DNA of 63,414 bases from Acidovorax sp. CF316 (GTDB lineage: Bacteria; Pseudomonadota; Gammaproteobacteria; Burkholderiales; Burkholderiaceae_C), in the NCBI RefSeq assembly GCF_000276605.1, contig NZ_AKJX01000098.1:1-63414 (forward strand), written 5' to 3'. Under the pieces are notes generated by a model. It saw only the letters and a list, made by a program, of their open reading frames with translations, did no database searches and had not been told where the DNA came from. Positions 8,568 through 16,113 of the stretch are shown one piece after another; position 1 is the first letter of the stretch; the number at the start of each line of letters is the position of its first letter. The position numbers were made by a program, and so were the translations under genes.

Positions 8568-9175
8568 GGCTTCTTGGGAGTGGTTGAGAAGTCCACCGTG
8601 GGCGGGGCGGAGATCTGCGCCTCATTGGGCACGGCCATCGGCGGCTTGGGGGCGTAGCTGAACACCTTGGCCGTGAGGTTGGTGGGAAAGCTGCGCGCCA
8701 GGGTGTTGTACTGCTGCACCGTATCGATGTAGCGGTTGCGCGCCACGGCGATGCGGTTCTCGGTGCCCTCCAGCGTCACGCGCAGGTCGCGAAAGCCCTG
8801 GTTCGCCTGCAGCGTGGGGTAGCGCTCGGACACCGCGATCAACCGCGACAGCGCACTCGACAGCTCGCCCTGCGCCGCCTGGAACTTGCGCATGGCCTCA
8901 GGGTCGTTGAGGGTCTCGGGCGTCACCTGGATGGCAGTGGCCTGGGCCCGCGCCTGCACCACGCGGGTGAGCGTTTCCTGCTCGAAATTGGCCTCGCCCT
9001 TCACGCTGGCCACGATGTTGGGCACCAGCTCTGCGCGGCGCTGGTACTGGTTGAGCACCTCGCTCCATGCGGCCTTGGATTGCTCGTCCAGGCGCTGGAA
9101 GTCGTTGTAGCCGCAGCCCAAGAGTGCGAGGGCAGCAAGCAGGGTGGCAAGGGCGGCGGTGAGGCGTTGGATCAT
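8564..9175 (-). CDS. lemA: LemA family lipoprotein
   Basis: A 203-residue protein from ATG 9175; an upstream in-frame start at 9223 would bury the signal peptide. The N-terminus has a lipobox (LALLGC, Cys21). The body contains NDFQRLDEQSKAAWSEVLNQ and YQRRAELVPNIVASVKGEAN, standard for LemA, then long helices ending with the conserved AVARNRYIDTVQQYNTLARS FPTNL region. LemA proteins are membrane-anchored helical proteins of unclear function, regularly paired with TPM-domain genes. Its stop overlaps the next gene start. Confidence 0.93.
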   Translation of the reverse strand: MIQRLTAALATLLAALALLGCGYNDFQRLDEQSKAAWSEVLNQYQRRAELVPNIVASVKGEANFEQETLTRVVQARAQATAIQVTPETLNDPEAMRKFQAAQGELSSALSRLIAVSERYPTLQANQGFRDLRVTLEGTENRIAVARNRYIDTVQQYNTLARSFPTNLTAKVFSYAPKPPMAVPNEAQISAPPTVDFSTTPKKP

Positions 9176-9373
9176 GGTGAGGTCGTCCGTGGGCAAGGCA
9201 GTGGCGTGCGGCGAACCCACCATATGCCATGCCCATGCGGCGACGTGTAGGAGCGAAGCTATTCCCGGCGCGCGCGGCCCCCCGCCCGCTGCTCACCATG
9301 CACCGGCTGCGCAGTGGCTTGGCCTTGGGCCGCAAGCCAGACCTGCGCCGGCCCCGTTTGCTAAAGTCGTGCA

Positions 9374-9724
9374 ATGACTGACACGAGCGTGCTTCCCCCC
9401 GACCTTCAGGCCGCGATGCGCGCACGCGACGAGGCCTTCTACGCGGCCGATGCCGTGCAGTGGGGCCAGTACACCGCGGGCCGTTTCACGACGGTCCAGC
9501 AGAACGGGCAGTTCATGTCCCGGGCGCAAAGGATCGGCAACCTCCAGGCGCAGAAGCCGCGGCCCTATGTCGCACGCGAACGCGAGCAGCATGAGCAGCA
9601 AGGCGAGCTGGTCGTCACGCGCTTTTTCAGCGGCGGGCTGTGGGTGGTGGAGGTATGGAAGCGCGTGGACGGTGCCTGGGCCACGGTCATGACCCAGGCC
9701 ACCACGGCTGCATCCAATCCTTGA
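9374..9724 (+). CDS. Small NTF2/SnoaL-like protein
   Basis: A 116-residue protein beginning MTDTSVLPPDLQAAMRARDE. The pattern of an N-terminal helix, ADAVQWGQYTAGRFTTVQQNG, RAQRIGNLQ and strands VARERE, LVVTRFFSGGLWVVEVWKRVDGAW matches the cone-shaped NTF2-like fold (DUF4440/nuclear transport factor 2-like). Such proteins may be small-molecule enzymes or binders. No catalytic role can be assigned. It is alone on the plus strand next to the divergent lemA operon. Confidence 0.7.
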   Translation: MTDTSVLPPDLQAAMRARDEAFYAADAVQWGQYTAGRFTTVQQNGQFMSRAQRIGNLQAQKPRPYVAREREQHEQQGELVVTRFFSGGLWVVEVWKRVDGAWATVMTQATTAASNP

Positions 9725-9778
9725 AGAAGCTTGCACTCAAGGAAGGTCGCGCCCCCAACTGAGCCCCCCGTTGCCACC

Positions 9779-10204
9779 ATGAGCCACCGCTGCTTTCGCT
9801 TCAAGCCCTCGCATCAGGACCTCAGCGCCCCGCAGATTGCGGCCATCCGGCGCATCAGCCCGCACTCCATCGCCGAGATCCGGCGCCGGGCGGTGGCAAA
9901 CGAGTCCGTGCTCGACATCCCGGTGTTCTCGGGCGAGTGGCCCGCCAGCAAAGCCCAGGTCATGGCGCTGCTGCACGGCATCGAGGCGGGGACCCTGCCG
10001 CTGGCGGTCTTTGATGCGGCCATCTCGGCCGGCGCCCCTGCGCAGGATTCGTCGCCCGAGCAGCCGCTGACCGTGGCGCAGGCGCGCCAGCGCCTGCAGG
10101 TCCTGAGGGACATCGCGCTGGAGCAGGACATGCACGCACAGCTCGAAGCCGGCCACATCGCCTCACCCGAGGAGTACACGCCCCTGCCCGAGGACGAGGC
10201 CTGA
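9779..10204 (+). CDS. Hypothetical protein
   Basis: A 141-residue protein from ATG 9779; an in-frame TTG at 9731 is possible but less likely. The sequence is charged and helical, with IAAIRRISPHSIAEIRRRAV, SKAQVMALLHGIEAGTLPLAV and a C-terminal SPEQPLTVAQARQRLQVLRD. No signal peptide or membrane segment is present and I do not recognise a family. It starts a run of four plus-strand genes with short gaps. Confidence 0.6.
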   Translation: MSHRCFRFKPSHQDLSAPQIAAIRRISPHSIAEIRRRAVANESVLDIPVFSGEWPASKAQVMALLHGIEAGTLPLAVFDAAISAGAPAQDSSPEQPLTVAQARQRLQVLRDIALEQDMHAQLEAGHIASPEEYTPLPEDEA

Positions 10205-10281
10205 ACGCCCGCCCCCTGCAGGGCCTCCTGCCCATGGCATCATGCCCACCCCGCAGGGACGCCACGAACACAGGAGCGCCG

Positions 10282-10818
10282 GTGAGCAGCATCGACCAGG
10301 AGACCGCAGAACGCCTGGGCTTCCCCAAGCCCCACTACGTTGCCATCGAGCGCGAACGGCGCTGGCTGTGCCGCGAGCTGCCGCCGCGCGAACGCATTCG
10401 CCGCACCGAGGCGATCACCGACCTCTACGTGACCGGCGCGCGGCTGCGCCTGCGGGAGGCGCGCCCGCTCGATGGCGGCGCGCCCATGCTGCGGCTCACC
10501 CGCAAGGGGGACGTGGACGTGCACACCCGGCTGATCACGTCCATCTACCTGCCCGAGGATGAATTCGCCCTGCTCGCCGCTACCTTGCCCGGGCGGCGCG
10601 TCCACAAGCTGCGGCACCGGCTGCACCCGGTGGACGGGGTGGCCATGGTCGTGGACGAGTTCCAGGGCGAGCTCGCGGGCCTGCTGCTGGCCGAGGCGGA
10701 GTTCGCAAGCCCCGAGCTGCTGGCGGCGTTTCCGGGGCCGGACTTTGCGGTGCGCGAGGTGACCGACGACCCGCGCTTCACCGGCGGCCGCCTCGCGCAC
10801 CATGGCCTGCCGGCATAG
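10282..10818 (+). CDS. CYTH-like domain protein
   Basis: A 178-residue protein from GTG 10282, chosen because CAGGAG lies 5-6 nt upstream; an ATG at 10234 has no such site. CYTH (class IV adenylate cyclase/triphosphatase) features appear in order: VAIERERRWL (the ExExR/K strand), a ligand-binding basic strand ITDLYVTGARLRLREA, MLRLTRKGDV, and the acidic strands VDEFQGELAGLLLAEAEF ending with the EVTDDPRFTGGRLA motif. It most likely acts on triphosphate substrates with metal ions. Function in this genome is not known. Confidence 0.8.
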   Translation: MSSIDQETAERLGFPKPHYVAIERERRWLCRELPPRERIRRTEAITDLYVTGARLRLREARPLDGGAPMLRLTRKGDVDVHTRLITSIYLPEDEFALLAATLPGRRVHKLRHRLHPVDGVAMVVDEFQGELAGLLLAEAEFASPELLAAFPGPDFAVREVTDDPRFTGGRLAHHGLPA

Positions 10819-10849
10819 CCTGCGAAAACGCCCTGGCGAGAACCGCACC

Positions 10850-11239
10850 GTGACGCCCTTGTGCCTGACCGACACGCCCGATTTCCAGCAGCGCCTGCGG
10901 CAGGCCTACACCGAGGGCGGGCTGGTGCCCGACGACCTGCTGATCCTGCGCGCCGCCACGGAGCCGGCCAGGGTCCTGGTGGGCGACCGCGAGCGGGTGC
11001 TGCGGCTCCTCTTCGCGCTGGAGCGGTTGGCGGCCATCCTGGGCGAGCCCCACCCCTGCCTGGAGGGCATCGCCATCGACTGGATGCAATGGCCGCAGGA
11101 GCGCTGGGTCGTCAGCCTGGAGCAGCATGCGCTGGCGGCCCTGCTGCAGCTGGCACAGTCGCCCTTTGGCGCAGAGTTTGCGGCCGACACCCACCAGTTG
11201 CGCCCGCGCCTGTTTCGCATCGCGCAGAGAGCGCACTGA
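10850..11239 (+). CDS. Hypothetical protein downstream of the CYTH gene
   Basis: About 129 residues from GTG 10850; an ATG at 10802 inside the CYTH gene would add 16 residues. The sequence has VPDDLLILRAATEPARVLVG, RVLRLLFALERLAAILGEPH and QERWVVSLEQHALAALLQLA, and looks like a compact soluble alpha/beta protein. I do not recognise a family. It follows the CYTH gene closely and is probably co-transcribed. Confidence 0.55.
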   Translation: MTPLCLTDTPDFQQRLRQAYTEGGLVPDDLLILRAATEPARVLVGDRERVLRLLFALERLAAILGEPHPCLEGIAIDWMQWPQERWVVSLEQHALAALLQLAQSPFGAEFAADTHQLRPRLFRIAQRAH

Positions 11240-11251
11240 GCCCACCTGGCG

Positions 11252-11713
11252 TCAGGTACCGGCAGCCCCCTCCATGCGCGCCTTCAGCGCAGCCAGGCCC
11301 CGGCCTGCCCGCCGCTGCATGACCCGCCTGGCCAGCGGGAGCACCAGGCAGCGGACGGCAAGGCTCTGGCTTCGGCTGTACATGCGCCAGGTCAGTTCGC
11401 ACGACTGCGGCGCCGTGGCGTGCAGCGAGATCTCCATGCGCGGCAGCAGTGGCAGAAACCGCCCCTCGGTCGCGAAGAACCCGGGGGCCCTGGCTTCGCG
11501 CACCTGCAGGGTGACCTGCCGGCGGCCCCTGAACGGCACAGCCACGGTTTCAAGGTACTCCTTGCCCGGCTGCCCATGGGCGAGCGCGCCGAGCGATTCG
11601 ATGGAGAGCACGCCCGGAAACCATTCGCCAAACTGCTCCATGTTCGATACATAGCCGAACACCGCCTGCACAGGCCGGTGGATGGAAACCGTCTTTTCGA
11701 CCAGCAAATGCAT
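11252..11713 (-). CDS. SRPBCC-fold protein (polyketide cyclase/START-like)
   Basis: A 153-residue protein with the SRPBCC opening VEKTVSIHRPVQAVFGYVSNMEQFGEWFPGVLS and strands matching a helix-grip ligand pocket. Family members bind hydrophobic ligands. It is divergent from the MerR gene at 11777; a promoter with a 19-bp spacer and a centred dyad lies between them, so it is the probable MerR target. Confidence 0.85.
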   Translation of the reverse strand: MHLLVEKTVSIHRPVQAVFGYVSNMEQFGEWFPGVLSIESLGALAHGQPGKEYLETVAVPFRGRRQVTLQVREARAPGFFATEGRFLPLLPRMEISLHATAPQSCELTWRMYSRSQSLAVRCLVLPLARRVMQRRAGRGLAALKARMEGAAGT

Positions 11714-11736
11714 GGGGTGTCCTTTTCAAAAAGCCA

Positions 11737-11767
11737 TGCTAATCTGTAGAGTGAGGTCTACAGTCAA
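11737..11767 (-). promoter_or_regulatory. MerR-type promoter/operator for the SRPBCC gene
   Basis: On the minus strand a -35 box TTGACT (11767-11762) and a -10 box TTAGCA (11742-11737) are 19 bp apart, the over-long spacing typical of MerR-activated promoters. The spacer is filled by a perfect dyad CTGTAGA-N6-TCTACAG (11744-11763). The MerR gene starts 13 bp beyond on the other strand, so the site can also serve autoregulation. Confidence 0.75.
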
Positions 11768-11776
11768 GGGAAATTC

Positions 11777-12151
11777 ATGCGCATCTCCGAGCTGGAAAGC
11801 CGCACCGGCCTGGGTCGCCACGCGCTGCGCTTTTACGAACGCGAGGGACTGCTCGTCGGCGTGCAACGCGGCGAGAACAACTACCGCGACTACCCCGAGT
11901 CGGCCGCCAGGGACGCGGCCCTGCTGCAGCAACTGCAGTCGCTGGGCTTCTCGCTGCAGGAGATTCGCCAGGTGCTCGATGCCATGCGCGCCAAAAGCAT
12001 CGACTGCGCCAAAGGCGCCCGCCTGATGGCCGACAAGCGCACCGCGATCGAGGCCCAGATCGCGAACCTGCGCAAGGTGAGCAAGGTGCTCCTGCGCGAA
12101 CAGCAGCGCCTGCAAGAACGTGCCGCGCAGCACGGGCTGCCCAGGGCATAG
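11777..12151 (+). CDS. MerR-family transcriptional regulator
   Basis: A 124-residue regulator. The winged helix is at residues 1-70: MRISELESRTGLGRHALRFYERE, then NNYRDYPESAARDAALLQQL, followed by GFSLQEIRQVLDAMRAKSID and a C-terminal dimerisation coiled coil (RTAIEAQIANLRKVSKVLLREQQ split here as two helices). It lacks the cysteine set of metal sensors, with only one Cys (CAKG), so an organic ligand is more likely. AAGGGA lies upstream of the start. Confidence 0.92.
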   Translation: MRISELESRTGLGRHALRFYEREGLLVGVQRGENNYRDYPESAARDAALLQQLQSLGFSLQEIRQVLDAMRAKSIDCAKGARLMADKRTAIEAQIANLRKVSKVLLREQQRLQERAAQHGLPRA

Positions 12152-12331
12152 GGCCTGTTCACACTTTTTTAGGGGATTGCGTTGCCCGGCCCGGGGGCTC
12201 GATGCCAGGCGCCCGCGCAGCAAGCTAGGGCCCTTGCCGGCGCGCCACTCCCACATCTGTAGCGGCGCCACGAGCCAGGGCCGGCGCCCGCACCACTGCG
12301 CATAAATATCCCACCATCCCGCCCCAAAATA

Positions 12332-12347
12332 CTGTAAATTCATACAG
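12332..12347. promoter_or_regulatory. LexA (SOS) box
   Basis: CTGTAAATTCATACAG fits the LexA consensus CTGT-N8-ACAG exactly. It sits 16 bp before the start of the gene at 12364, overlapping the likely promoter, and so should place that gene and the following alkB under SOS repression. Confidence 0.85.
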
Positions 12348-12363
12348 TCTTTTGGAGATGAGC

Positions 12364-12669
12364 ATGGATGTTCTGGACACCACCTACACCGTCGCCCTGT
12401 GCGACTATCCCGGCCTCACGCAGGCCGAACGCACCGCCGCAGAAGTGCGCTTTGCCGTCGCCCTGGAGCACCAGTTCGGCAGCCCCGACGACATCGCGGC
12501 CACGCTGCACACCATCGACTCACTGGAGCGCGTCGAGCCCGAGGACGTCTCGGCGCACGACCTGGTGGCCTTGCAGCACTGGGTGCGCGCCCTGGGCATT
12601 GCGCGCCTGGCGGGCTACCGGGGGCTGGCGCCGCGCGACGGCAGCCGCTTCGAGGTGCGGCTGGGCTGA
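12364..12669 (+). CDS. Unknown small protein under SOS control
   Basis: A 101-residue protein from ATG 12364, which has GGAG 7 nt upstream; the ATG at 12358 is too close to that site. It contains YPGLTQAERTAAEVRFAVAL and PDDIAATLHTIDSLERVEPE, then a helical middle and RLAGYRGLAPRDGSRFEVRL. No family is recognised. A perfect LexA box precedes it and alkB follows 25 bp later, which points to a role in DNA damage response or in the mobile-element SOS programme. An 18-codon echo of it lies at 6984-7037. Confidence 0.75.
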   Translation: MDVLDTTYTVALCDYPGLTQAERTAAEVRFAVALEHQFGSPDDIAATLHTIDSLERVEPEDVSAHDLVALQHWVRALGIARLAGYRGLAPRDGSRFEVRLG

Positions 12670-12694
12670 GAGCGTGCCTGCCGCCCTGCTCGCC

Positions 12695-13273
12695 ATGGAC
12701 CAACCGGGCCTGTTCGGGGATGCACCGGTGCGCGCCTCCATTCCCGGCCTGGTCTACCAGGCCGGGTTTTTGGGCCGGGCCGAAGAAAGCGAGCTCATCG
12801 CCATCCTGCAGTCATTGCCGCTGCACGCGGCCCGGTACAAGGAGTACATGGCACGGCGCCGGGTGGCGGGCTTTGGCGGTTCGTTCGACTTCGACACCAA
12901 CCAGCTGCTGCCAGGCAAGCCGCTCGACGAGCGCCTGGCGCCCCTGCGCGAGCGCGTGGCCGCATGGCAAGGCATGCAGCCCGAGCAGCTGGCCCATGCG
13001 CTGGTGTCCGAGTACGCACCCGGCACGCCACTGGGCTGGCACCGCGACGTGCCGGACTTCGAACGCATCATCGGCGTATCGCTGGGCGGCCCGGCCACGC
13101 TGCGTTTCAGGCCCTGGCCCTACCGCCCGGAGCTGCAACGCCAGGTGGTGGCGCTGGAGGTGGAGCCCCGCTCCATCTACCTGCTGCAGGGCGATGCGCG
13201 CTGGAAGTGGCAGCACTGCGTGGAGCCGACGCCGGCACTGCGCTGGTCGATCACGTTCCGGGACCGCAGGTAG
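12695..13273 (+). CDS. alkB: AlkB-family alpha-ketoglutarate dioxygenase
   Basis: A 192-residue enzyme of the AlkB family, which repairs alkylated bases by Fe(II)/2-oxoglutarate-dependent demethylation. The facial triad is visible: His116 and Asp118 in GWHRDVPDF, and His174 in KWQHCVEP; the 2-oxoglutarate arginines lie in LRWSITFRDRR. The MARRRVAGFGGSFDFD region is the nucleotide-recognition lid. The start may instead be GTG 12674. It follows the SOS-boxed gene at 12364 and is probably co-transcribed, which differs from the Ada-controlled alkB of E. coli. Confidence 0.92.
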   Translation: MDQPGLFGDAPVRASIPGLVYQAGFLGRAEESELIAILQSLPLHAARYKEYMARRRVAGFGGSFDFDTNQLLPGKPLDERLAPLRERVAAWQGMQPEQLAHALVSEYAPGTPLGWHRDVPDFERIIGVSLGGPATLRFRPWPYRPELQRQVVALEVEPRSIYLLQGDARWKWQHCVEPTPALRWSITFRDRR

Positions 13274-13351
13274 ACAAGGTATGTCCAATGGGGCATGTCG
13301 CGGCGCTGGGGTTGATGCAACAGCACCGCGTCCTTGGTGCACAGGCCCGTG

Positions 13352-14218
13352 CTACCAGGCCATTTCTCCCTTGGCCACCTTGGCGCCAATATCCAGCGCG
13401 ATCGGCAGGCCCGCGTCCGGGTACTGCTTCTTGAGTGCCGTCGACAGTGCTTGCGAGTCCTTGGCTTGGGGAATGGCCGCGATGAAGTCCTTGAGGTACC
13501 GGCGGGTGAAGTCGATGGAGCGCCCGTCCAGCGCGTCGCCCACCTTCATGTGGCCTGGCACGACCAGTGCGGGCTTGAGCGCCTGCATCTCGTCCAGCTG
13601 GGCCAGCCATGTCAGGCGCTGGGCCGGTGTCTGCGTGTTGGCGGTCCACACATGCAGGTTGGACCACAGCGCCACGTTGCCCGTGATGGCCCTGGCCGAA
13701 GGAATCCAGACATAGGGGCGGTTGGCAAGCTCGCCCGTTGTGCCCCGGATTTCCACGCTGTGACCGTCCACGCTCAGCACCGTGGTGTTCAGCACCTGCG
13801 GCACCACTGGCCGCTGGGGTGCGTTGGCGCCAAGCCGGGGGCCCCAGACTTTCATCTTCTCCTGCAGGTGCTCCCTGATTTCCTGGGCCACCGGCTGGGT
13901 GGCCACGACCTGCGCGTCGGGGAAAAGCGCCTGGAGTGCTTCTGCGCCAAAGTAGTAGTCCGGGTCCGCGTCACTGATGAGGATGGTCTTCAGCGCTTTG
14001 CCGCCGTCGAGCACTGCGGCGGCAATGCGCAGGGCATCGGCCCGCGTGAAGCCCGTGCCGATCACCATGGCCTCCGTGTCGCCGGTGACCAGCGTAGCGT
14101 TGACCCCGAAGCTGGTTTCCGGCGCGGTGACCACACTGATTTTGAGCGGCTCGGCCGCCTGCGCGAAGAAGGTAATGCTGGCCAGGGCGATGGCGCTGAT
14201 GGTAATGAGGTATTTCAT
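13352..14218 (-). CDS. Secreted metallo-beta-lactamase-fold protein with altered metal motif
   Basis: A 288-residue protein from ATG 14218 with a clean signal peptide (MKYLITISAIALASITFFAQAA). The fold is that of MBL hydrolases: VTAPETSFGVNATLVTGDTE, ILISDADPDYYFGAEALQ and a late VVPGHMKVGD. The usual HxHxDH metal motif is replaced by D-A-D-P-D-Y, so the first metal site is probably lost or unusual, while the VPGH histidine remains. It is the last gene of the minus-strand cluster ADH, intradiol dioxygenase, MBL protein. Function is not known. Confidence 0.82.
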   Translation of the reverse strand: MKYLITISAIALASITFFAQAAEPLKISVVTAPETSFGVNATLVTGDTEAMVIGTGFTRADALRIAAAVLDGGKALKTILISDADPDYYFGAEALQALFPDAQVVATQPVAQEIREHLQEKMKVWGPRLGANAPQRPVVPQVLNTTVLSVDGHSVEIRGTTGELANRPYVWIPSARAITGNVALWSNLHVWTANTQTPAQRLTWLAQLDEMQALKPALVVPGHMKVGDALDGRSIDFTRRYLKDFIAAIPQAKDSQALSTALKKQYPDAGLPIALDIGAKVAKGEMAW

Positions 14219-14294
14219 GCAAGGTTCTCGTTCGAGGGATGGGTTGGTGGACAGCCGGGGATTGGTACTGCAGCAGGAAGGCGAATGCACCGGC

Positions 14295-14933
14295 TCAGAC
14301 GGCGACCACGATGGGAAAACGCGCCAGCAGCCCATCGGCGCCGGGCGCAAACGGCACGGTGACGGCGCTGCGCTCGGCCTCTGACAAACCGCGCCAGACC
14401 GGGTCGCGCGCGTTGCCTGCGTCGCCGGCCACATACAGTTGCGTGGTCAGCAGCTCGCGTTGGCCGAGCCGCACCTTGAAGTGCACATGCGAGGTGCGCC
14501 CCGCATAAGGCACGGGGCGGATGGTGCGAAAGCGGTAGCTGCCGTCCTGTGCCACGGCCACGCGGCCAAAGCCCTGGAAGGCGGCGTCCGCCCTGCCCCA
14601 GTCGCCCGGGTGGTGGTAGTGGCCATCGGCGTCGCTCTGCCAGATCTCGACCTGCGCGCCGCGCACCGGCCTGCCCGCCATGTCGGTCACCGTGCCGTCC
14701 ACCCATACCGGCTGGCCGCCACCGTAGCTCAGCCGGCCATTGCGCAGCAGGTCGTGGTCGGCGTCGGCGGGCAGGCGCACGGGGTAGAAGGGGCCTTCGG
14801 TCTGCGACGGAGTGGCGATGCGCGCGGCTGCGGGCTGCGCGCGGGCGCCCAGCCAGAGCGCGGGGGCGGCCACCAGGGCGGCAGCAAAGGCGCGCCGATG
14901 GAGTGCGCCCGCTTTCACGCACCTGGTCATCAT
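14295..14933 (-). CDS. Intradiol ring-cleavage dioxygenase (protocatechuate 3,4-dioxygenase-like)
   Basis: A 212-residue protein whose ATG (14933) overlaps the stop of the upstream dehydrogenase (ATGA). A basic, Tat-like or Sec signal comes first (RRAFAAALVAAPALW...ARAQ). The catalytic domain starts TPSQTEGPFYP and keeps all four non-haem Fe(III) ligands by pattern: Tyr in GHYHH, Tyr in VPYAGRTSHVHF, and the H-V-H pair. Such enzymes split catechols between the hydroxyls; an exported version is unusual compared with cytosolic PcaGH. The substrate is unknown. Confidence 0.88.
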   Translation of the reverse strand: MMTRCVKAGALHRRAFAAALVAAPALWLGARAQPAAARIATPSQTEGPFYPVRLPADADHDLLRNGRLSYGGGQPVWVDGTVTDMAGRPVRGAQVEIWQSDADGHYHHPGDWGRADAAFQGFGRVAVAQDGSYRFRTIRPVPYAGRTSHVHFKVRLGQRELLTTQLYVAGDAGNARDPVWRGLSEAERSAVTVPFAPGADGLLARFPIVVAV

Positions 14934-15949
14934 GCCCACCCTTGCAGCACCACCTTGCCGCGCGCCGTGCCCGATTCGATCAGCGCATGCGCCTTCTTGA
15001 GGTTCGCGGCGTTGATACTGCCAAAGCGTTCGGCCAGCGTGGTGCGAACCAGGCCGGCATCGACCAGGGCGGCCACCTCGTTGAGCAGGTGGTGCTGGTG
15101 GACCATGTCGGCCGTCTGGAACATCGAGCGCGTGGCCATCATCTCCCAGTGGATGGAGACGGACTTGCGCTTGAAGGCCATCACATCCAGCGCCTTGGGG
15201 TCGTCGATGAGGCCGAATTTTCCCTGTGGAGCGATGGCTTCGACGATCTGCGGCAGGTGGGTTTCGGTCTGCGTCAGGCTGACGATGTAGTCCACTGTGG
15301 GGAAGCCGATGGCCTTGAGCTCTTGCGCCAGCGGCTTGCTGTGGTCGATGACATGGTGGGCGCCCAGCTCCTTCACCCAGGCCTGGGTCTCAGGGCGCGA
15401 TGCGGTGCCGATGACCGTGAGGCTGGTCAGGCGCGAGGCCAGCTGCGCCATGATGGACCCTACCCCGCCCGATGCGCCGATGATCAAGAGCGTCTTGCCC
15501 TCAGGCTTCTTGCCCGGCACCAGCCCCAAGCGGTCGAACAGCATCTCCCACGCGGTAATGGCCGTCAGGGGCAATGCAGCGGCCTGGGCAAAATCCAGCG
15601 CCTTGGGCGCATGGCCCACGATGCGCTCGTCCACCAGGTGCAACTCGGCATTGGTGCCGTGCCGTGCGAAGGAGCCGGCGTACCACACGCGGTCGCCGAC
15701 CTTGAACAGCGTGACCTCGGGGCCCACGGCCTTCACGATGCCGCTGGCATCCCAGCCCAGCACCTTCCAGCGCTGGCCTTCAGCGGGGGCCGTGCTCTTG
15801 CGGATCTTGGTGTCCACGGGGTTCACGGAGATGGCTTGAACCTCCACCAGCAGGTCTCGGCCGGTGGCCACAGGGTCGGGCAAGGTGATGTCGACCAGCG
15901 CATCGGCATGGGTGATGGGCTGGGGTGTAAGGTATCCGACGGCTTTCAT
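14930..15949 (-). CDS. Zinc-type alcohol dehydrogenase/quinone oxidoreductase family
   Basis: A 339-residue medium-chain dehydrogenase beginning MKAVGYLTPQPITHADALVD. The catalytic GroES-like domain spans residues 1-140 and a Rossmann domain follows with LLIIGASGGVGSIMAQLA. It lacks the zinc-binding cysteines and resembles the NADPH:quinone reductase branch (MDR). It is translationally coupled to the intradiol dioxygenase gene downstream, suggesting that the two act on one aromatic or quinone compound. Confidence 0.88.
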   Translation of the reverse strand: MKAVGYLTPQPITHADALVDITLPDPVATGRDLLVEVQAISVNPVDTKIRKSTAPAEGQRWKVLGWDASGIVKAVGPEVTLFKVGDRVWYAGSFARHGTNAELHLVDERIVGHAPKALDFAQAAALPLTAITAWEMLFDRLGLVPGKKPEGKTLLIIGASGGVGSIMAQLASRLTSLTVIGTASRPETQAWVKELGAHHVIDHSKPLAQELKAIGFPTVDYIVSLTQTETHLPQIVEAIAPQGKFGLIDDPKALDVMAFKRKSVSIHWEMMATRSMFQTADMVHQHHLLNEVAALVDAGLVRTTLAERFGSINAANLKKAHALIESGTARGKVVLQGWA

Positions 15950-16000
15950 GGGAGGGAATCTTTCAACAGGGGGTCAATGATTGAAGTGGCGCTGTCCTAT

Positions 16001-16113
16001 GGAGCGGCTGACAAAACTCAGCGAAGCGGTTCTGGCTAGGCTCTGAACCGCAGGCAGTACGCCAGTACGACAAGGTGCAGCAACGACGCCAGAAGAGTTT
16101 TGTCGGCCGCTCC
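16001..16113. repeat. Intergenic inverted repeat, Comamonadaceae type
   Basis: Two 19-bp arms (16001-16019 and 16095-16113) match with one mismatch as an inverted repeat: GGAGCGGCTGACAAAACTC and its partner. Between them lies a GC-rich body with CAGGCAGTACGCCAGTACGAC. Elements with this CAGTACGCCAGTACG core are, from memory, scattered between genes in Acidovorax-like genomes. It may fold as a large hairpin between the MBL gene and the dehydrogenase and act as a terminator or processing signal. Confidence 0.65.
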
